This document shows positions 24,167 through 33,883 of a stretch of DNA of 64,000 nt, one piece after another. The translations under genes were made by a program, and so were the position numbers. The notes under the pieces were generated by a model. It did no database searches and was not told the origin of the DNA. It saw only the letters and a list, made by a program, of their open reading frames with translations. The DNA is from Pseudomonas rubra (lineage in GTDB: Bacteria > Pseudomonadota > Gammaproteobacteria > Pseudomonadales > Pseudomonadaceae). Numbering within the stretch: position 1 is the first letter of the stretch; every line of letters begins with the position of its first letter. The stretch lies in assembly GCF_028656935.1 (NCBI RefSeq), contig NZ_JAMDGZ010000033.1, forward strand, positions 1 to 64,000. Direction: 5' to 3'.

Positions 24167-26122
24167 TCAAGCCTCCTCCAGCTCCACCAGCACCACCCCT
24201 TCACTGACCATCTCGCCTTCCTGGCAAAACAGCGCCTTGACCGTCCCGGCGTGGGGCGCGCGGATGCTGTGTTCCATCTTCATGGCTTCGAGCACCACCA
24301 GTTGCGTACCGGCTTCCACCGCCTGGCCAACCTCCACCAGCACCCGCACGATATTGCCGTTCATGGGCGCGCCGAGGCCGCCCTGATGGCTGTGCGCGGC
24401 ATCGGCTTCGGCAATCGGGTCGTAGCGGTTGATGCTGTGCAGCTCACCGTCCCAGTGCAGGTACAGGGTGTCGCCACGGCGGATTGCCAGGTGCCGACGG
24501 CGCAGGCCGCTTTCGTCGATCAGCAGTTGCTCACCTTCAAGCCTGAAGTTCGACGCCGCCATCTGGCTCAGGCTGATGGCCCGCTCCTCACCGCTGCAGG
24601 TCAAGTGCAGGCTGACTTGCGCCGGCACGCCGGCACGAAAGCCGTTGTTGGCGGCCCAGGGCGAATGGCGGTCATCGCTACGCGGTTGCAACGGTTGGCT
24701 CTGGATGAAGGCTTCGGCCGCCGCCTGCCAGAATGCTGCGGGCAAGGCGTGTGGCGCAGGCAGCAGTTGCTCCTGGTAACGCGGGATGAAGCCGGTATCC
24801 AGCTCGGCCTCGGCAAACGCCGGGTGGGCAAGGATACGCCGCAGGAAGGCAATGTTGGTCTTCAGCCCGCCGATGGCAAACTCGTCGAGCATCGCCAGCA
24901 AGCGCAGGCGCGCCTGCTCACGGGTTTCGCCCCAGGCGATCAGCTTGCCGAGCATCGGGTCATAGAACGGCGAGACGTCGTCGCCTTCGCTGACCCCGCT
25001 GTCGACCCGCCGGCCTTCGCCCGGCGCCGACTCGCGGTACAGGGCCAGGTGGCCGGTGGCCGGAAGAAAGTCATTGGCCGGATCTTCAGCGTACAAGCGC
25101 ACTTCGATGGCGTGACCATTGAGCGGCACCTGCGTCTGGCTGATTGGCAGCGGCTCGCCACAGGCGACACGGATCTGCCAGGCCACCAGGTCCAGGCCGG
25201 TGATCGCTTCGGTGACGGGGTGTTCGACCTGCAGGCGGGTGTTCATCTCCATGAAGAAGAACTCGCCACGGGCATCGAGGAGGAATTCCACAGTACCGGC
25301 ACCGACGTAACCGATGGCCTGAGCGGCCTTGACCGCCGCTTCGCCCATGGCCTGGCGCTGGATGCTGCTCAGGCCCGGGGCAGGGGCTTCTTCGACCACC
25401 TTCTGATGACGACGCTGGATCGAGCAGTCGCGTTCGTTGAGGTACAGGCAGTTGCCGTGCTGGTCGGCAAACACCTGGATCTCCACGTGGCGGGGTTTGA
25501 GCACGTATTTTTCCACCAGCATGCGCGCATCGCCGAACGATGATTGCGCCTCGCGCTGGGCTGAAGCCAGGGCTTCACCGAGCTGGCTCTCGCTCTCGAC
25601 CACCTTCATGCCCTTGCCACCACCACCGGCGGTGGCCTTGAGCAGTACCGGGTAGCCGATCTTCTGGGCCGCGGCGCGGAAGGTTTCCAGGTCCTGGGCT
25701 TCGCCGTGATAACCCGGCACCAGTGGCACGCCGGCCTGCTCCATGAGGGCCTTGGCCGCCGACTTGCTGCCCATGGCATCGATGGCGTTGGCCGGCGGGC
25801 CGAGGAAGATCAGCCCGGCCTGTTCGATGGCGCGGGCAAAGCCTGCGTTCTCGGACAAAAAGCCGTAGCCGGGGTGGATCGCCTGGGCGCCGCTGGCCTT
25901 GGCTGCGGCCAGCAGCTTGTCGATGTCCAGGTAGCTTTCTCCAGGTTTGGCGCCGCCCAGGTCGATGCGGATGTCAGCTTCGCGGCTGTGCCGTGCTTCA
26001 CGGTCAACGGCGCTGTGCACGGCCACAGTGGTCAGGCCCAGGGCTTTGGCGGTGCGCATCACCCGGCAGGCGATTTCGCCGCGGTTGGCGACCAGCAGGG
26101 TGGTCAATGGGGGGCGACTCAT
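24167..26122 (-). CDS. liuD: Methylcrotonyl-CoA carboxylase, biotin-containing alpha subunit
   Basis: A 651-residue biotin carboxylase/carrier protein. The biotin carboxylase part (about 1-450) starts TTLLVANRGEIACRV and holds the ATP-grasp loop KATAGGGGKGMKVV and the MEMNTRLQVEHPVTE signature. The C-terminal biotinyl domain has EAMKMEHS with Lys615 as the biotin site. With LiuB it carboxylates 3-methylcrotonyl-CoA to 3-methylglutaconyl-CoA in leucine breakdown. Its ATG overlaps the liuC stop by 4 bp. It is the last gene of liuABCD; the context separates it from propionyl- or acetyl-CoA carboxylase subunits. Confidence 0.95.
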   Translation of the reverse strand: MSRPPLTTLLVANRGEIACRVMRTAKALGLTTVAVHSAVDREARHSREADIRIDLGGAKPGESYLDIDKLLAAAKASGAQAIHPGYGFLSENAGFARAIEQAGLIFLGPPANAIDAMGSKSAAKALMEQAGVPLVPGYHGEAQDLETFRAAAQKIGYPVLLKATAGGGGKGMKVVESESQLGEALASAQREAQSSFGDARMLVEKYVLKPRHVEIQVFADQHGNCLYLNERDCSIQRRHQKVVEEAPAPGLSSIQRQAMGEAAVKAAQAIGYVGAGTVEFLLDARGEFFFMEMNTRLQVEHPVTEAITGLDLVAWQIRVACGEPLPISQTQVPLNGHAIEVRLYAEDPANDFLPATGHLALYRESAPGEGRRVDSGVSEGDDVSPFYDPMLGKLIAWGETREQARLRLLAMLDEFAIGGLKTNIAFLRRILAHPAFAEAELDTGFIPRYQEQLLPAPHALPAAFWQAAAEAFIQSQPLQPRSDDRHSPWAANNGFRAGVPAQVSLHLTCSGEERAISLSQMAASNFRLEGEQLLIDESGLRRRHLAIRRGDTLYLHWDGELHSINRYDPIAEADAAHSHQGGLGAPMNGNIVRVLVEVGQAVEAGTQLVVLEAMKMEHSIRAPHAGTVKALFCQEGEMVSEGVVLVELEEA

Positions 26123-26937
26123 GGGCGCGGCTCCTTGTTCGACGGTTCGCCCTGCCAGGCCGGGCTGCGCTTTTCCAGAAAGGCGCGCAGGCCTTCCTGA
26201 CCTTCGGGGCTGACGCGGATGCGGGCAATGGCGTTTTCGCAGTAGCGGCGGATGGCCGGGGTCAGTTCGCCATGACCGACTTCACGCAACAGCTCCTTGC
26301 TGGCACGCATGGCTTGCGGGCTGTTGAGCAGCAGGTTGTCGATCCAGTGGTTGACCTGCTGTTCCAGCTCGGCGGCCGGGTAGGCTTCGGCCAGCAGGCC
26401 CAGTTCACGGGCGCGCTCGCCGCTGAAGCGTTCGGCGGTCAGGGCGTAGCGGCGCGCGGCGCGCTCGCCCATGGCCTGGACCACGAACGGGCTGATGACT
26501 GCCGGCGCCAGGCCAATGCGTACCTCGGACAGGCACAGTTGCGCGTCGCTGGCGCCGATGGCCATGTCACAGCAACTGATCAGGCCCAGGGCGCCACCGA
26601 AGGCTGCACCTTGCACCACCGCCAGGGTTGGCAGCTTGAGCCGCGCCAGGTTGTACATCAGCTCGGCCAGTTCGCGGGCATCATCGAGGTTGGTGTTGTA
26701 GTCCAGGGCCGCGGACTGTTGCATCCAGGCCAGGTCCGCGCCGGCGCTGAAGTGCCGGCCGCGGCCGCGCAGCAGCACAAAACGCAGGCTGCTGTCGGCG
26801 CCGAGGTGGTCGATGGCGATGATCAATTCGCGGATCATCTGCGCGTTGAAGGCGTTGTTCTTGTCTTCCCGGCTCAGCCACAGGGTGGCGAACCCACGGG
26901 GGTCCTTGATCAGCTCAAGGGTAGTGAAGTCGCTCAT
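26119..26937 (-). CDS. liuC: Methylglutaconyl-CoA hydratase
   Basis: A 272-residue crotonase-fold enzyme. The oxyanion-hole segments are FSAGADLAWM (about 68-77) and AVQGAAFGGALGLISCCD (about 105-122), and the second catalytic region contains EVRIGLAPAVISPFV. It would hydrate 3-methylglutaconyl-CoA to HMG-CoA. ATG at 26937 lies 2 bp after the liuB stop; an in-frame GTG at 26943 overlaps that stop. It overlaps liuD by 4 bp, so the operon is tightly coupled. Confidence 0.93.
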   Translation of the reverse strand: MSDFTTLELIKDPRGFATLWLSREDKNNAFNAQMIRELIIAIDHLGADSSLRFVLLRGRGRHFSAGADLAWMQQSAALDYNTNLDDARELAELMYNLARLKLPTLAVVQGAAFGGALGLISCCDMAIGASDAQLCLSEVRIGLAPAVISPFVVQAMGERAARRYALTAERFSGERARELGLLAEAYPAAELEQQVNHWIDNLLLNSPQAMRASKELLREVGHGELTPAIRRYCENAIARIRVSPEGQEGLRAFLEKRSPAWQGEPSNKEPRP

Positions 26938-26939
26938 GG

Positions 26940-28547
26940 TCACATCCGGAAAATGCCGAAACGGCTTTGTTCGATCGGTGCGTTGAGGGCTGCAGACAAC
27001 GCCAGGCCAAGAATCTCGCGGGTTTGCGCCGGGTCAATGACGCCGTCGTCCCACAGCCGGGCGCTGGAGTAGTAGGGGTGGCCCTGGTGTTCGTACTGGT
27101 CGAGGATCGGCTGCTTCAGGCGTGCTTCGTCATCGGCACTGAAGGCCTGGCCACTGCGTTCGCTCTGCTCGCGCTTGACCTGGGCCAGCACCCCGGCGGC
27201 CTGTTCTGCGCCCATCACGCCAATCCGCGCATTGGGCCACATCCACAAGAAACGCGGGTCGTAGGCGCGGCCGCACATACCGTAGTTGCCGGCGCCGAAG
27301 CTGCCGCCGATGATCACGGTGAACTTCGGCACCTGGGCGCAGGCCACGGCTGTCACCAATTTGGCGCCGTGCTTGGCGATGCCGCCGGCCTCGTACTTCT
27401 GGCCGACCATGAAGCCGGTGATGTTCTGCAGGAACAACAGGGGAATGCCACGCTGGCAGGCCAGCTCGATAAAGTGCGCGCCTTTTTGCGCCGCTTCCGC
27501 GAAGAGGATGCCGTTGTTGGCCAGGATCGCCACGGGGTAGCCGTGCAGGTGGGCAAAGCCGCACACCAGGGTGGTGCCGAACAGCGCCTTGAACTCATCG
27601 AACACCGAGCCGTCGACCAGGCGCGCTATCACCTCGCGCACATCGAACGGCTGCTTGGCATCAGCGGGGACCACGCCGTACAACTCTTCGCTGCTGTACA
27701 GCGGCGCCACCGGGGCGCGTAGTTGCAGTTGGCCAAGCTTGTGCCAGTTGAGGTTGGACACGCAGCGCCGGGCGATGGCCAGGGCGTGCTCGTCGTTATC
27801 GGCATAGTGGTCTGCTACGCCGCTGGTCTTGCAATGCACATCGGCGCCGCCCAGCTCCTCGGCGCTGACCACCTCGCCAGTGGCGGCCTTGACCAGCGGG
27901 GGGCCGGCGAGAAAGATCGTTGCCTGCTGGCGGACCATGATCGCCTCGTCGGCCATGGCCGGCACGTAGGCGCCGCCTGCGGTGCACGAACCCATGACCA
28001 CGGCGATCTGGGGAATCCCCAAGGCACTCATGTTGGCCTGGTTGAAGAAGATCCGCCCGAAGTGCTCGCGGTCGGGGAACACTTCATCCTGGCGCGGCAG
28101 GTTGGCGCCGCCGGAGTCCACCAGGTACAGGCACGGCAGGCGGTTTTGCAGGGCGATGGCCTGAGCGCGCAAGTGCTTTTTTACCGTCAGCGGGTAGTAG
28201 GAGCCGCCTTTGACCGTGGCATCGTTGGCCACGATCATGCATTCAACGCCTTCGACCCGGCCGATGCCGGCGATCACGCCAGCGGCGGGGACGTCTTCGC
28301 CGTACACCTCATGGGCAGCCAGTTGGCCGATCTCCAGGAACGGTGAGCCGGCGTCGAGCAGGCGGTCGATGCGTTCGCGCGGCAGCAGTTTGCCCCGCGA
28401 GGTATGCCGCTCCTGGGCCTTGGGCCCGCCGCCCTGGTGAACCTGGGCGATCAGGCGGCGCAGGGCATCGACCTGTTCGAGCATGGCCGTGCTGTTAGTG
28501 GCGAACTCCGCCGAGCGCGGGTTGATCTGGGTGTGCAAGGTAGCCAT
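26940..28547 (-). CDS. liuB: Methylcrotonyl-CoA carboxylase, carboxyltransferase beta subunit
   Basis: A 535-residue carboxyltransferase. N- and C-terminal crotonase-like halves are seen: [19 protein letters not shown] and [21 protein letters not shown] in the first, and [20 protein letters not shown] and [20 protein letters not shown] in the second. These are typical of the methylcrotonyl-CoA type. It pairs with LiuD. The start lies 17 bp after the liuA stop. Confidence 0.95.
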   Translation of the reverse strand: MATLHTQINPRSAEFATNSTAMLEQVDALRRLIAQVHQGGGPKAQERHTSRGKLLPRERIDRLLDAGSPFLEIGQLAAHEVYGEDVPAAGVIAGIGRVEGVECMIVANDATVKGGSYYPLTVKKHLRAQAIALQNRLPCLYLVDSGGANLPRQDEVFPDREHFGRIFFNQANMSALGIPQIAVVMGSCTAGGAYVPAMADEAIMVRQQATIFLAGPPLVKAATGEVVSAEELGGADVHCKTSGVADHYADNDEHALAIARRCVSNLNWHKLGQLQLRAPVAPLYSSEELYGVVPADAKQPFDVREVIARLVDGSVFDEFKALFGTTLVCGFAHLHGYPVAILANNGILFAEAAQKGAHFIELACQRGIPLLFLQNITGFMVGQKYEAGGIAKHGAKLVTAVACAQVPKFTVIIGGSFGAGNYGMCGRAYDPRFLWMWPNARIGVMGAEQAAGVLAQVKREQSERSGQAFSADDEARLKQPILDQYEHQGHPYYSSARLWDDGVIDPAQTREILGLALSAALNAPIEQSRFGIFRM

Positions 28548-28564
28548 GGCGCGATTCCTTGAGT

Positions 28565-29728
28565 TCAGCGGGTTTCGTTGAACAGTTCGCGGCCGATCAG
28601 CATCCGGCGGATTTCACTGGTGCCGGCACCGATCTCGTAGAGCTTGGCATCGCGCAGCAGGCGGCCGGCCGGGAATTCGTTGATGTAACCGTTGCCGCCG
28701 AGGATCTGGATCGCCTCCAGGGCCATCTGGGTGGCGCGTTCGGCGCTATAAAGGATGACCCCGGCTGCGTCCTTGCGTGTGGTCTCGCTGCGATCGCAAG
28801 CCTGGGCCACGGCGTAGAGGTAGGCGCGGCTGGCGTTGAGCTGGGTGTACATGTCGGCAATCTTGCCCTGGATCAGCTGGAACTCGCCGATGCTCTGGCC
28901 GAACTGCTTGCGGTCATGGATGTAGGGCACCACCAGGTCCATGCAGGCCTGCATGATCCCGGTCGGGCCGCCGGAGAGCACCACGCGCTCGTAGTCCAGG
29001 CCGCTCATCAGCACCTTCACGCCGCCGTTGAGGGCGCCGAGGATATTCTCTTTGGGCACTTCGACGTTGTCGAAGAACAGTTCGCAGGTGTTAGAGCCGC
29101 GCATGCCCAGCTTGTCGAACTTGTTGCTGCGGCTAAAGCCCTTCCAGTCGCGCTCGACGATAAAGGCGGTGATGCCATGGGCGCCTTTTTCCAGGTCGGT
29201 CTTGGCGTAGATCACGTAGGTGTTGGCGTCGGGGCCGTTGGTGATCCAGGTCTTGCTGCCATTGAGCACGAAGTGGTCGCCGCGCTGCTCGGCGCGCAGC
29301 TTCATCGACACCACGTCGGAGCCGGCATTGGGCTCGCTCATGGCCAGGGCGCCGATGTGCTCGCCGCTGATCAGCTTGGGCAGGTACTTGGCTTTTTGTT
29401 CGGCATTGCCGTTGCGGTTGATCTGGTTGACGCAGAGGTTGGAGTGGGCGCCGTAGGAGAGGGCGACCGAGGCCGAGCCGCGGCTGATTTCTTCCATGGC
29501 CACCACGTGGGCCAGGTAGCCCAGGCCGGCGCCGCCGTATTCTTCTGCGACGGTGATGCCCAGCAGGCCCATGTCGCCGAACTTGCGCCACATGTCGGCG
29601 GGGAACAGGTTGTCCTGGTCGATCTGCGCGGCGCGCGGCGCCAGTTCAGCGGCGACGAAGGACTGCACCTGGTCGCGAAGCATGTCGATGGTTTCGCCCA
29701 AGGCGAAGTTCAGGGTCGGATAACGCAT
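28565..29728 (-). CDS. liuA: Isovaleryl-CoA dehydrogenase
   Basis: A 387-residue FAD acyl-CoA dehydrogenase that oxidises isovaleryl-CoA to 3-methylcrotonyl-CoA. N-terminal helical domain, central beta domain ([39 protein letters not shown]), and C-terminal helical domain ([33 protein letters not shown]) are all present. The base Glu of this subfamily is expected in the [15 protein letters not shown] region ([16 protein letters not shown] context). It is the first gene of liuABCD, with LiuR-type palindromes and a REPIN upstream. Confidence 0.95.
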   Translation of the reverse strand: MRYPTLNFALGETIDMLRDQVQSFVAAELAPRAAQIDQDNLFPADMWRKFGDMGLLGITVAEEYGGAGLGYLAHVVAMEEISRGSASVALSYGAHSNLCVNQINRNGNAEQKAKYLPKLISGEHIGALAMSEPNAGSDVVSMKLRAEQRGDHFVLNGSKTWITNGPDANTYVIYAKTDLEKGAHGITAFIVERDWKGFSRSNKFDKLGMRGSNTCELFFDNVEVPKENILGALNGGVKVLMSGLDYERVVLSGGPTGIMQACMDLVVPYIHDRKQFGQSIGEFQLIQGKIADMYTQLNASRAYLYAVAQACDRSETTRKDAAGVILYSAERATQMALEAIQILGGNGYINEFPAGRLLRDAKLYEIGAGTSEIRRMLIGRELFNETR

Positions 29729-29776
29729 GCTGGCACCTTCTATTTGTTCTTGGATCAGGGTGTGTTGACTAGCCTC

Positions 29777-29845
29777 ATCGCTGGCAAGCCAGCTCCCACA
29801 GGGTTCAGTGCACTCAGCACTTGTGGGAGCTGGCTTGCCAGCGAT
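29777..29845. repeat. REPIN, GCTGGCAAGCCAGC type
   Basis: Perfect inverted 24-base arms at 29777-29800 and 29822-29845 (ATCGCTGGCAAGCCAGC then TCCCACA). Unusually it lies in a divergent promoter region, between liuA and its LiuR-type sites. Confidence 0.9.
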
Positions 29846-29857
29846 TGGCTTGTAACC

Positions 29858-29873
29858 TTTACGTTAACGTAAA
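29858..29873. promoter_or_regulatory. LiuR-type operator, site 1
   Basis: A perfect 16-bp palindrome, TTTACGTTAACGTAAA, matching the published LiuR (MerR-family) leucine-utilisation motif of proteobacteria as I recall it. It lies between liuA and the acyl-CoA ligase gene. Confidence 0.85.
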
Positions 29874-29907
29874 CCTGTCACCGTTCACTGTCAATCTCGC
29901 CATGACC

Positions 29908-29923
29908 TTTACGTTAACGTTAA
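29908..29923. promoter_or_regulatory. LiuR-type operator, site 2
   Basis: TTTACGTTAACGTTAA, the same motif with slight loss of symmetry, 50 bp (about five helical turns) from site 1. It probably serves the ligase gene at 29985, and both sites could bind together. Confidence 0.82.
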
Positions 29924-29984
29924 TATCAGCCAGAGTAAGACCCGCTTGAGTCAGCTCCCAAAACAACCACAAAAAGGGACCGCC

Positions 29985-31658
29985 ATGAATCAACCGAGCT
30001 ATACCCAGGGCCGCCAGGACAAGCCGCTGCTGGCCATGACCATCGGTCAGGCATTCGACCAGACGGCCTCGCGTTTTGCCGAGCGTGAGGCGCTGGTGGT
30101 CCGTCATCAACAGCTGCGCTACAGCTGGCAGGCACTGGCCGCCAGTGTCGACCTGCATGCCCGTGCGCTGATGGCGCTGGGCTTGCAAACCGGCGATCGC
30201 CTGGGCGTCTGGGCGCCGAACTGCGCGCAGTGGTGCATCGCCCAGTTCGCCAGTGCCAAGATCGGCGTGATCTTGGTCAACATCAACCCGGCCTACCGCA
30301 CCAGCGAGCTTGAATACGTACTCAAGCAATCGGGCTGTCAGTGGCTGATCAGCGCCGGTGCCTTCAAGTCCTCCAACTACCATGCCATGCTTGGCGAACT
30401 GCTACCGAACCTGGCTCAGCAAGCACCCGGGCAACTGCGCAGCGAGCGCTTGCCGGAACTGCGCGGAGTGATCAGCCTTGATGCGCAGCCGCCTGCGGGA
30501 TTTTTACCCTGGGATCGCCTGACCTGGCTGGCCAGCGAAACCGATCCGGCGCAGTATCAGGCCCGCCAGCAAAGCCTGCAGTTCGATCAGCCGGTGAACA
30601 TCCAGTACACCTCCGGCACCACCGGCTTTCCCAAGGGCGCCACCCTCAGCCATTACAACATCCTCAACAACGGCTACATGGTCGGCGAAAGCCTGGGCCT
30701 GAGCGAGCACGACCGCATGGTGATCCCGGTGCCGCTGTATCACTGCTTCGGCATGGTCATGGGCAACCTGGGCTGCATCACCCATGGCAGCACCATGATC
30801 TACCCCAACGATGCCTTCGACCCGCTGCTGACCTTGAGCTGTGTGGCGCAAGAAAAAGCCACGGCGCTGTACGGCGTGCCGACCATGTTCATCGCCATGC
30901 TCGATCACCCGCAGCGCCGCGAAATGGACCTGTCGACCCTGCGCACCGGGATCATGGCCGGCGCCACCTGCCCGATCGAGGTGATGCGCCGGGTGATTGG
31001 CGAGATGCACATGAGCGAGGTGCAGATCGCCTATGGCATGACCGAAACCAGCCCGGTGTCGATGCAGACCGGTGCGGATGATGACCTTGAGCTGCGCGTG
31101 ACTACGGTCGGGCGCACCCAGCCGCAGTTGGAGAGCAAGATCATCGACGAGCACGGCTGCATCGTGCCGCGCGGGCAGATGGGTGAGCTGTGCACCCGCG
31201 GCTACAGCGTGATGCTCGGCTACTGGGGCAACCCGGCAGCCACCGGCGAGGCCATCGATCCGGCCGGCTGGATGCATACCGGTGACCTGGCGAGCATGAA
31301 CGAGGCGGGCTATGTGTGCATCGCCGGGCGCAACAAAGACATGATCATTCGCGGTGGCGAGAACATCTATCCGCGCGAGCTTGAAGAGTTCTTCTTCACT
31401 CACCCGGCGGTGGCGGATGTGCAGGTGATCGGCATACCCGATGAGCGCTACGGTGAAGAAATCGTCGCCTGGATCAAGTTCCATCCCGGCCACAGCGCCA
31501 GCGCGATCGAACTGCAGCAGTGGTGCAAGAGCCGCATTGCCCACTTCAAGGCCCCGCGTTACTTCCGCTTTGTCGACGAGTTTCCGATGACGGTGACCGG
31601 CAAGGTGCAGAAGTTCCGCATGCGCGAGATCAGCATTGAAGAACTGATCAAGCGCTGA
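29985..31658 (+). CDS. AMP-forming acyl-CoA ligase linked to the liu operon
   Basis: An adenylate-forming ligase with the P-loop motif [16 protein letters not shown] (near residue 205), the A5 region [11 protein letters not shown], and the C-terminal motifs [31 protein letters not shown] (split at the hinge) and [10 protein letters not shown] with the catalytic Lys. It converts a carboxylate to acyl-CoA. ATG at 29985 ([11 protein letters not shown], 557 residues) follows AAAAGGGACCGCC; an in-frame start at 29946 exists but overlaps the operator region less well. Divergence from liuA across LiuR-type sites suggests a branched short-chain acid such as isovalerate as substrate. Confidence 0.88.
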   Translation: MNQPSYTQGRQDKPLLAMTIGQAFDQTASRFAEREALVVRHQQLRYSWQALAASVDLHARALMALGLQTGDRLGVWAPNCAQWCIAQFASAKIGVILVNINPAYRTSELEYVLKQSGCQWLISAGAFKSSNYHAMLGELLPNLAQQAPGQLRSERLPELRGVISLDAQPPAGFLPWDRLTWLASETDPAQYQARQQSLQFDQPVNIQYTSGTTGFPKGATLSHYNILNNGYMVGESLGLSEHDRMVIPVPLYHCFGMVMGNLGCITHGSTMIYPNDAFDPLLTLSCVAQEKATALYGVPTMFIAMLDHPQRREMDLSTLRTGIMAGATCPIEVMRRVIGEMHMSEVQIAYGMTETSPVSMQTGADDDLELRVTTVGRTQPQLESKIIDEHGCIVPRGQMGELCTRGYSVMLGYWGNPAATGEAIDPAGWMHTGDLASMNEAGYVCIAGRNKDMIIRGGENIYPRELEEFFFTHPAVADVQVIGIPDERYGEEIVAWIKFHPGHSASAIELQQWCKSRIAHFKAPRYFRFVDEFPMTVTGKVQKFRMREISIEELIKR

Positions 31659-31673
31659 GTCCGTGGCGTTGCT

Positions 31674-31755
31674 ATCGCTGGCAAGCCAGCTCCCACAGGT
31701 ACAGCGGAGCCCTTGAGTGCTCTGATAATCCTGTGGGAGCTGGCTTGCCAGCGAT
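31674..31755. repeat. REPIN, GCTGGCAAGCCAGC type
   Basis: Perfect inverted 24-base arms at 31674-31697 and 31732-31755, the same unit as at 29777. It lies after the acyl-CoA ligase gene and before glgE. Confidence 0.9.
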
Positions 31756-31866
31756 TGGATACTACGCTTTGACCGGTGATGGCCGCGGCCAATCGCTGAT
31801 TTTTTGAACCCCCAGCCGCGGCTCCGCTCGAACCTTTACCGTCATTTCATAACGGAGCAACGTTCG

Positions 31867-33870
31867 ATGACCCGCGATGAGCCCTTCGAAACCGATCGCC
31901 CGGACCAGGCCCTGAGCCTTTCCCAGGCCTTGCTCGAACCGCGGATCGTGATCGAGAACACCCTGCCGGTGCTCGATGGCGGGCTGTTTGCGGTCAAGGC
32001 GGTGGTCGGTGCCCCGGTGCAGGTCAGCAGCAAGGTCTATGCCGATGGTCATGACGCCCTGGCGGTGATGCTCAACTGGCGCCAGGCCCATGGCCGGCGT
32101 TGGCATTGCGTGCCGATGCGGTTTGCCGGCAATGACCTGTGGCAGGCCGAATTCACCGTCAGCGAGCAGGGCCGCCACCTGTTCAGCATCGAGGCCTGGA
32201 TCGACCCGTTCGCCACCTATTGCCATGACCTGGAGAAGAAACTCAGCGCAGGCGTTGCAGTGGAGCTGGAGTTGCAGGAAGGGCTGCTGTTGATCGAGCA
32301 CAATATCGGTCGCAGCGACGGGCCGCTGCGCGACCAGTTGCAGGCCTTGTACCAACATCTGCCGGGGTTGCCCAGCCAGGAGCAAGTGGCCTTGCTACTG
32401 CACCCGGACACCGCACTGCTGATGGCCGAGGCAGAGCACCGCACCTACCTCAGCCGCAGCCCTGAATACCCGCTGGATGTCGAACGCCTGCAGGCGCAAT
32501 TTGCCAGTTGGTATGAGCTGTTTCCGCGCTCGATTACCGACGACCCGCAGCGCCACGGCACCTTCAATGATGTGCACGAACGCCTGCCGATGATCCGTGA
32601 CATGGGTTTTGACGTGCTGTACTTCCCACCCATTCACCCCATTGGCGTGCGCCACCGCAAAGGTCGCAACAACGCCTTGCAGGCCGAACCGGATGACCCG
32701 GGCAGCCCCTATGCCATTGGCGGCGTTGAAGGCGGGCATGAGGCAATTCACCCGCAACTGGGCAGCCGCGAGGATTTTCGCCGGCTGCTGGCCGCCGCTG
32801 CCGAGCATGGCCTGGAAATCGCCCTGGATTTTGCCATCCAGTGCTCTCAGGACCATCCCTGGCTCAAGGAACACCCAGGCTGGTTCTCCTGGCGCCCGGA
32901 CGGCAGCATCCGCTACGCCGAGAACCCACCGAAGAAGTACCAGGACATCGTCAACGTCGATTTTTACGCCGCAGATTCGGTACCGGCCTTGTGGCTGGCC
33001 CTGCGCGACGTGGTAGTGGGCTGGGTGAAGGAGGGGGTCAATAGCTTTCGGGTCGATAACCCGCACACCAAGCCGTTGCCGTTCTGGCAGTGGCTGATTG
33101 CCAATGTCCGCAGCCAGTACCCGCAGGTGATCTTCCTTGCCGAAGCCTTCACCCAGCCTGCGATGATGGCGCGCCTGGGCAAGGTCGGCTATTCCCAGAG
33201 CTACACCTACTTCACCTGGCGCAACACCAAGGCCGAGCTGCAAAGCTACTTCGAAGAGCTCAACCAGGCGCCGTGGCGCTACTGCTACCGGCCGAATTTC
33301 TTCGTCAATACCCCGGACATCAATCCGTACTTTTTACATGAGTCCGGGCGCGCCGGGTTTCTCATCCGCGCAGCCCTTGCTGCCATGGGTTCGGGGCTGT
33401 GGGGCATGTATTCGGGCTTCGAGCTGTGCGAGGCGACGCCGGTGCCGGGCAAGGAAGAATACCTGGATTCGGAGAAGTACCAGCTGTGCCCAAGGGACTT
33501 CACCCAGCCGGGCAACATCATTGCCGAAATCGCCCAGCTCAACCGCATCCGCCGCCAGAACCCGGCGCTGCAGACGCACCTGGGCGTGGCCTTCTACCAG
33601 GCCTGGAACGACAACATCCTGTACTTCGGCAAGCGCACCGCCGCGCGCGACAACTTCATTCTCATCGCCGTCAGCCTCGATCCGCACAACGCTCAGGAAA
33701 CGCATTTCGAATTGCCGCTATGGGAGCTGGGGCTGGACGATAACGCCGACACCTTCGGCGAAGACCTGATGAGCGGCCATCGCTGGACCTGGCACGGCAA
33801 GACCCAATGGATGCGCATCGAGCCCTGGCACCTGCCATTTGCGATCTGGCGTATCGAAAAAGCCCTCTAG
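31867..33870 (+). CDS. glgE: Alpha-1,4-glucan:maltose-1-phosphate maltosyltransferase
   Basis: A 667-residue GH13_3 enzyme that extends alpha-glucan chains from maltose 1-phosphate. The N-terminal helical and beta domains (about 1-210) precede the catalytic barrel. The nucleophile is Asp397 (FRVDNPHTKP) and the acid/base Glu426 (FLAEAFTQP), close to Asp394/Glu423 of Streptomyces GlgE. YFPPIHPIGVRHRKGRNN is typical of the family. ATG at 31867 is chosen over the longer frame from 31804 because GGAG lies 10 bases before it and the family N terminus fits. It is first in glgE-treS-glgB, with 13 bp to treS. Confidence 0.95.
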   Translation: MTRDEPFETDRPDQALSLSQALLEPRIVIENTLPVLDGGLFAVKAVVGAPVQVSSKVYADGHDALAVMLNWRQAHGRRWHCVPMRFAGNDLWQAEFTVSEQGRHLFSIEAWIDPFATYCHDLEKKLSAGVAVELELQEGLLLIEHNIGRSDGPLRDQLQALYQHLPGLPSQEQVALLLHPDTALLMAEAEHRTYLSRSPEYPLDVERLQAQFASWYELFPRSITDDPQRHGTFNDVHERLPMIRDMGFDVLYFPPIHPIGVRHRKGRNNALQAEPDDPGSPYAIGGVEGGHEAIHPQLGSREDFRRLLAAAAEHGLEIALDFAIQCSQDHPWLKEHPGWFSWRPDGSIRYAENPPKKYQDIVNVDFYAADSVPALWLALRDVVVGWVKEGVNSFRVDNPHTKPLPFWQWLIANVRSQYPQVIFLAEAFTQPAMMARLGKVGYSQSYTYFTWRNTKAELQSYFEELNQAPWRYCYRPNFFVNTPDINPYFLHESGRAGFLIRAALAAMGSGLWGMYSGFELCEATPVPGKEEYLDSEKYQLCPRDFTQPGNIIAEIAQLNRIRRQNPALQTHLGVAFYQAWNDNILYFGKRTAARDNFILIAVSLDPHNAQETHFELPLWELGLDDNADTFGEDLMSGHRWTWHGKTQWMRIEPWHLPFAIWRIEKAL

Positions 33871-33883
33871 AAAGGAGTCGAGC

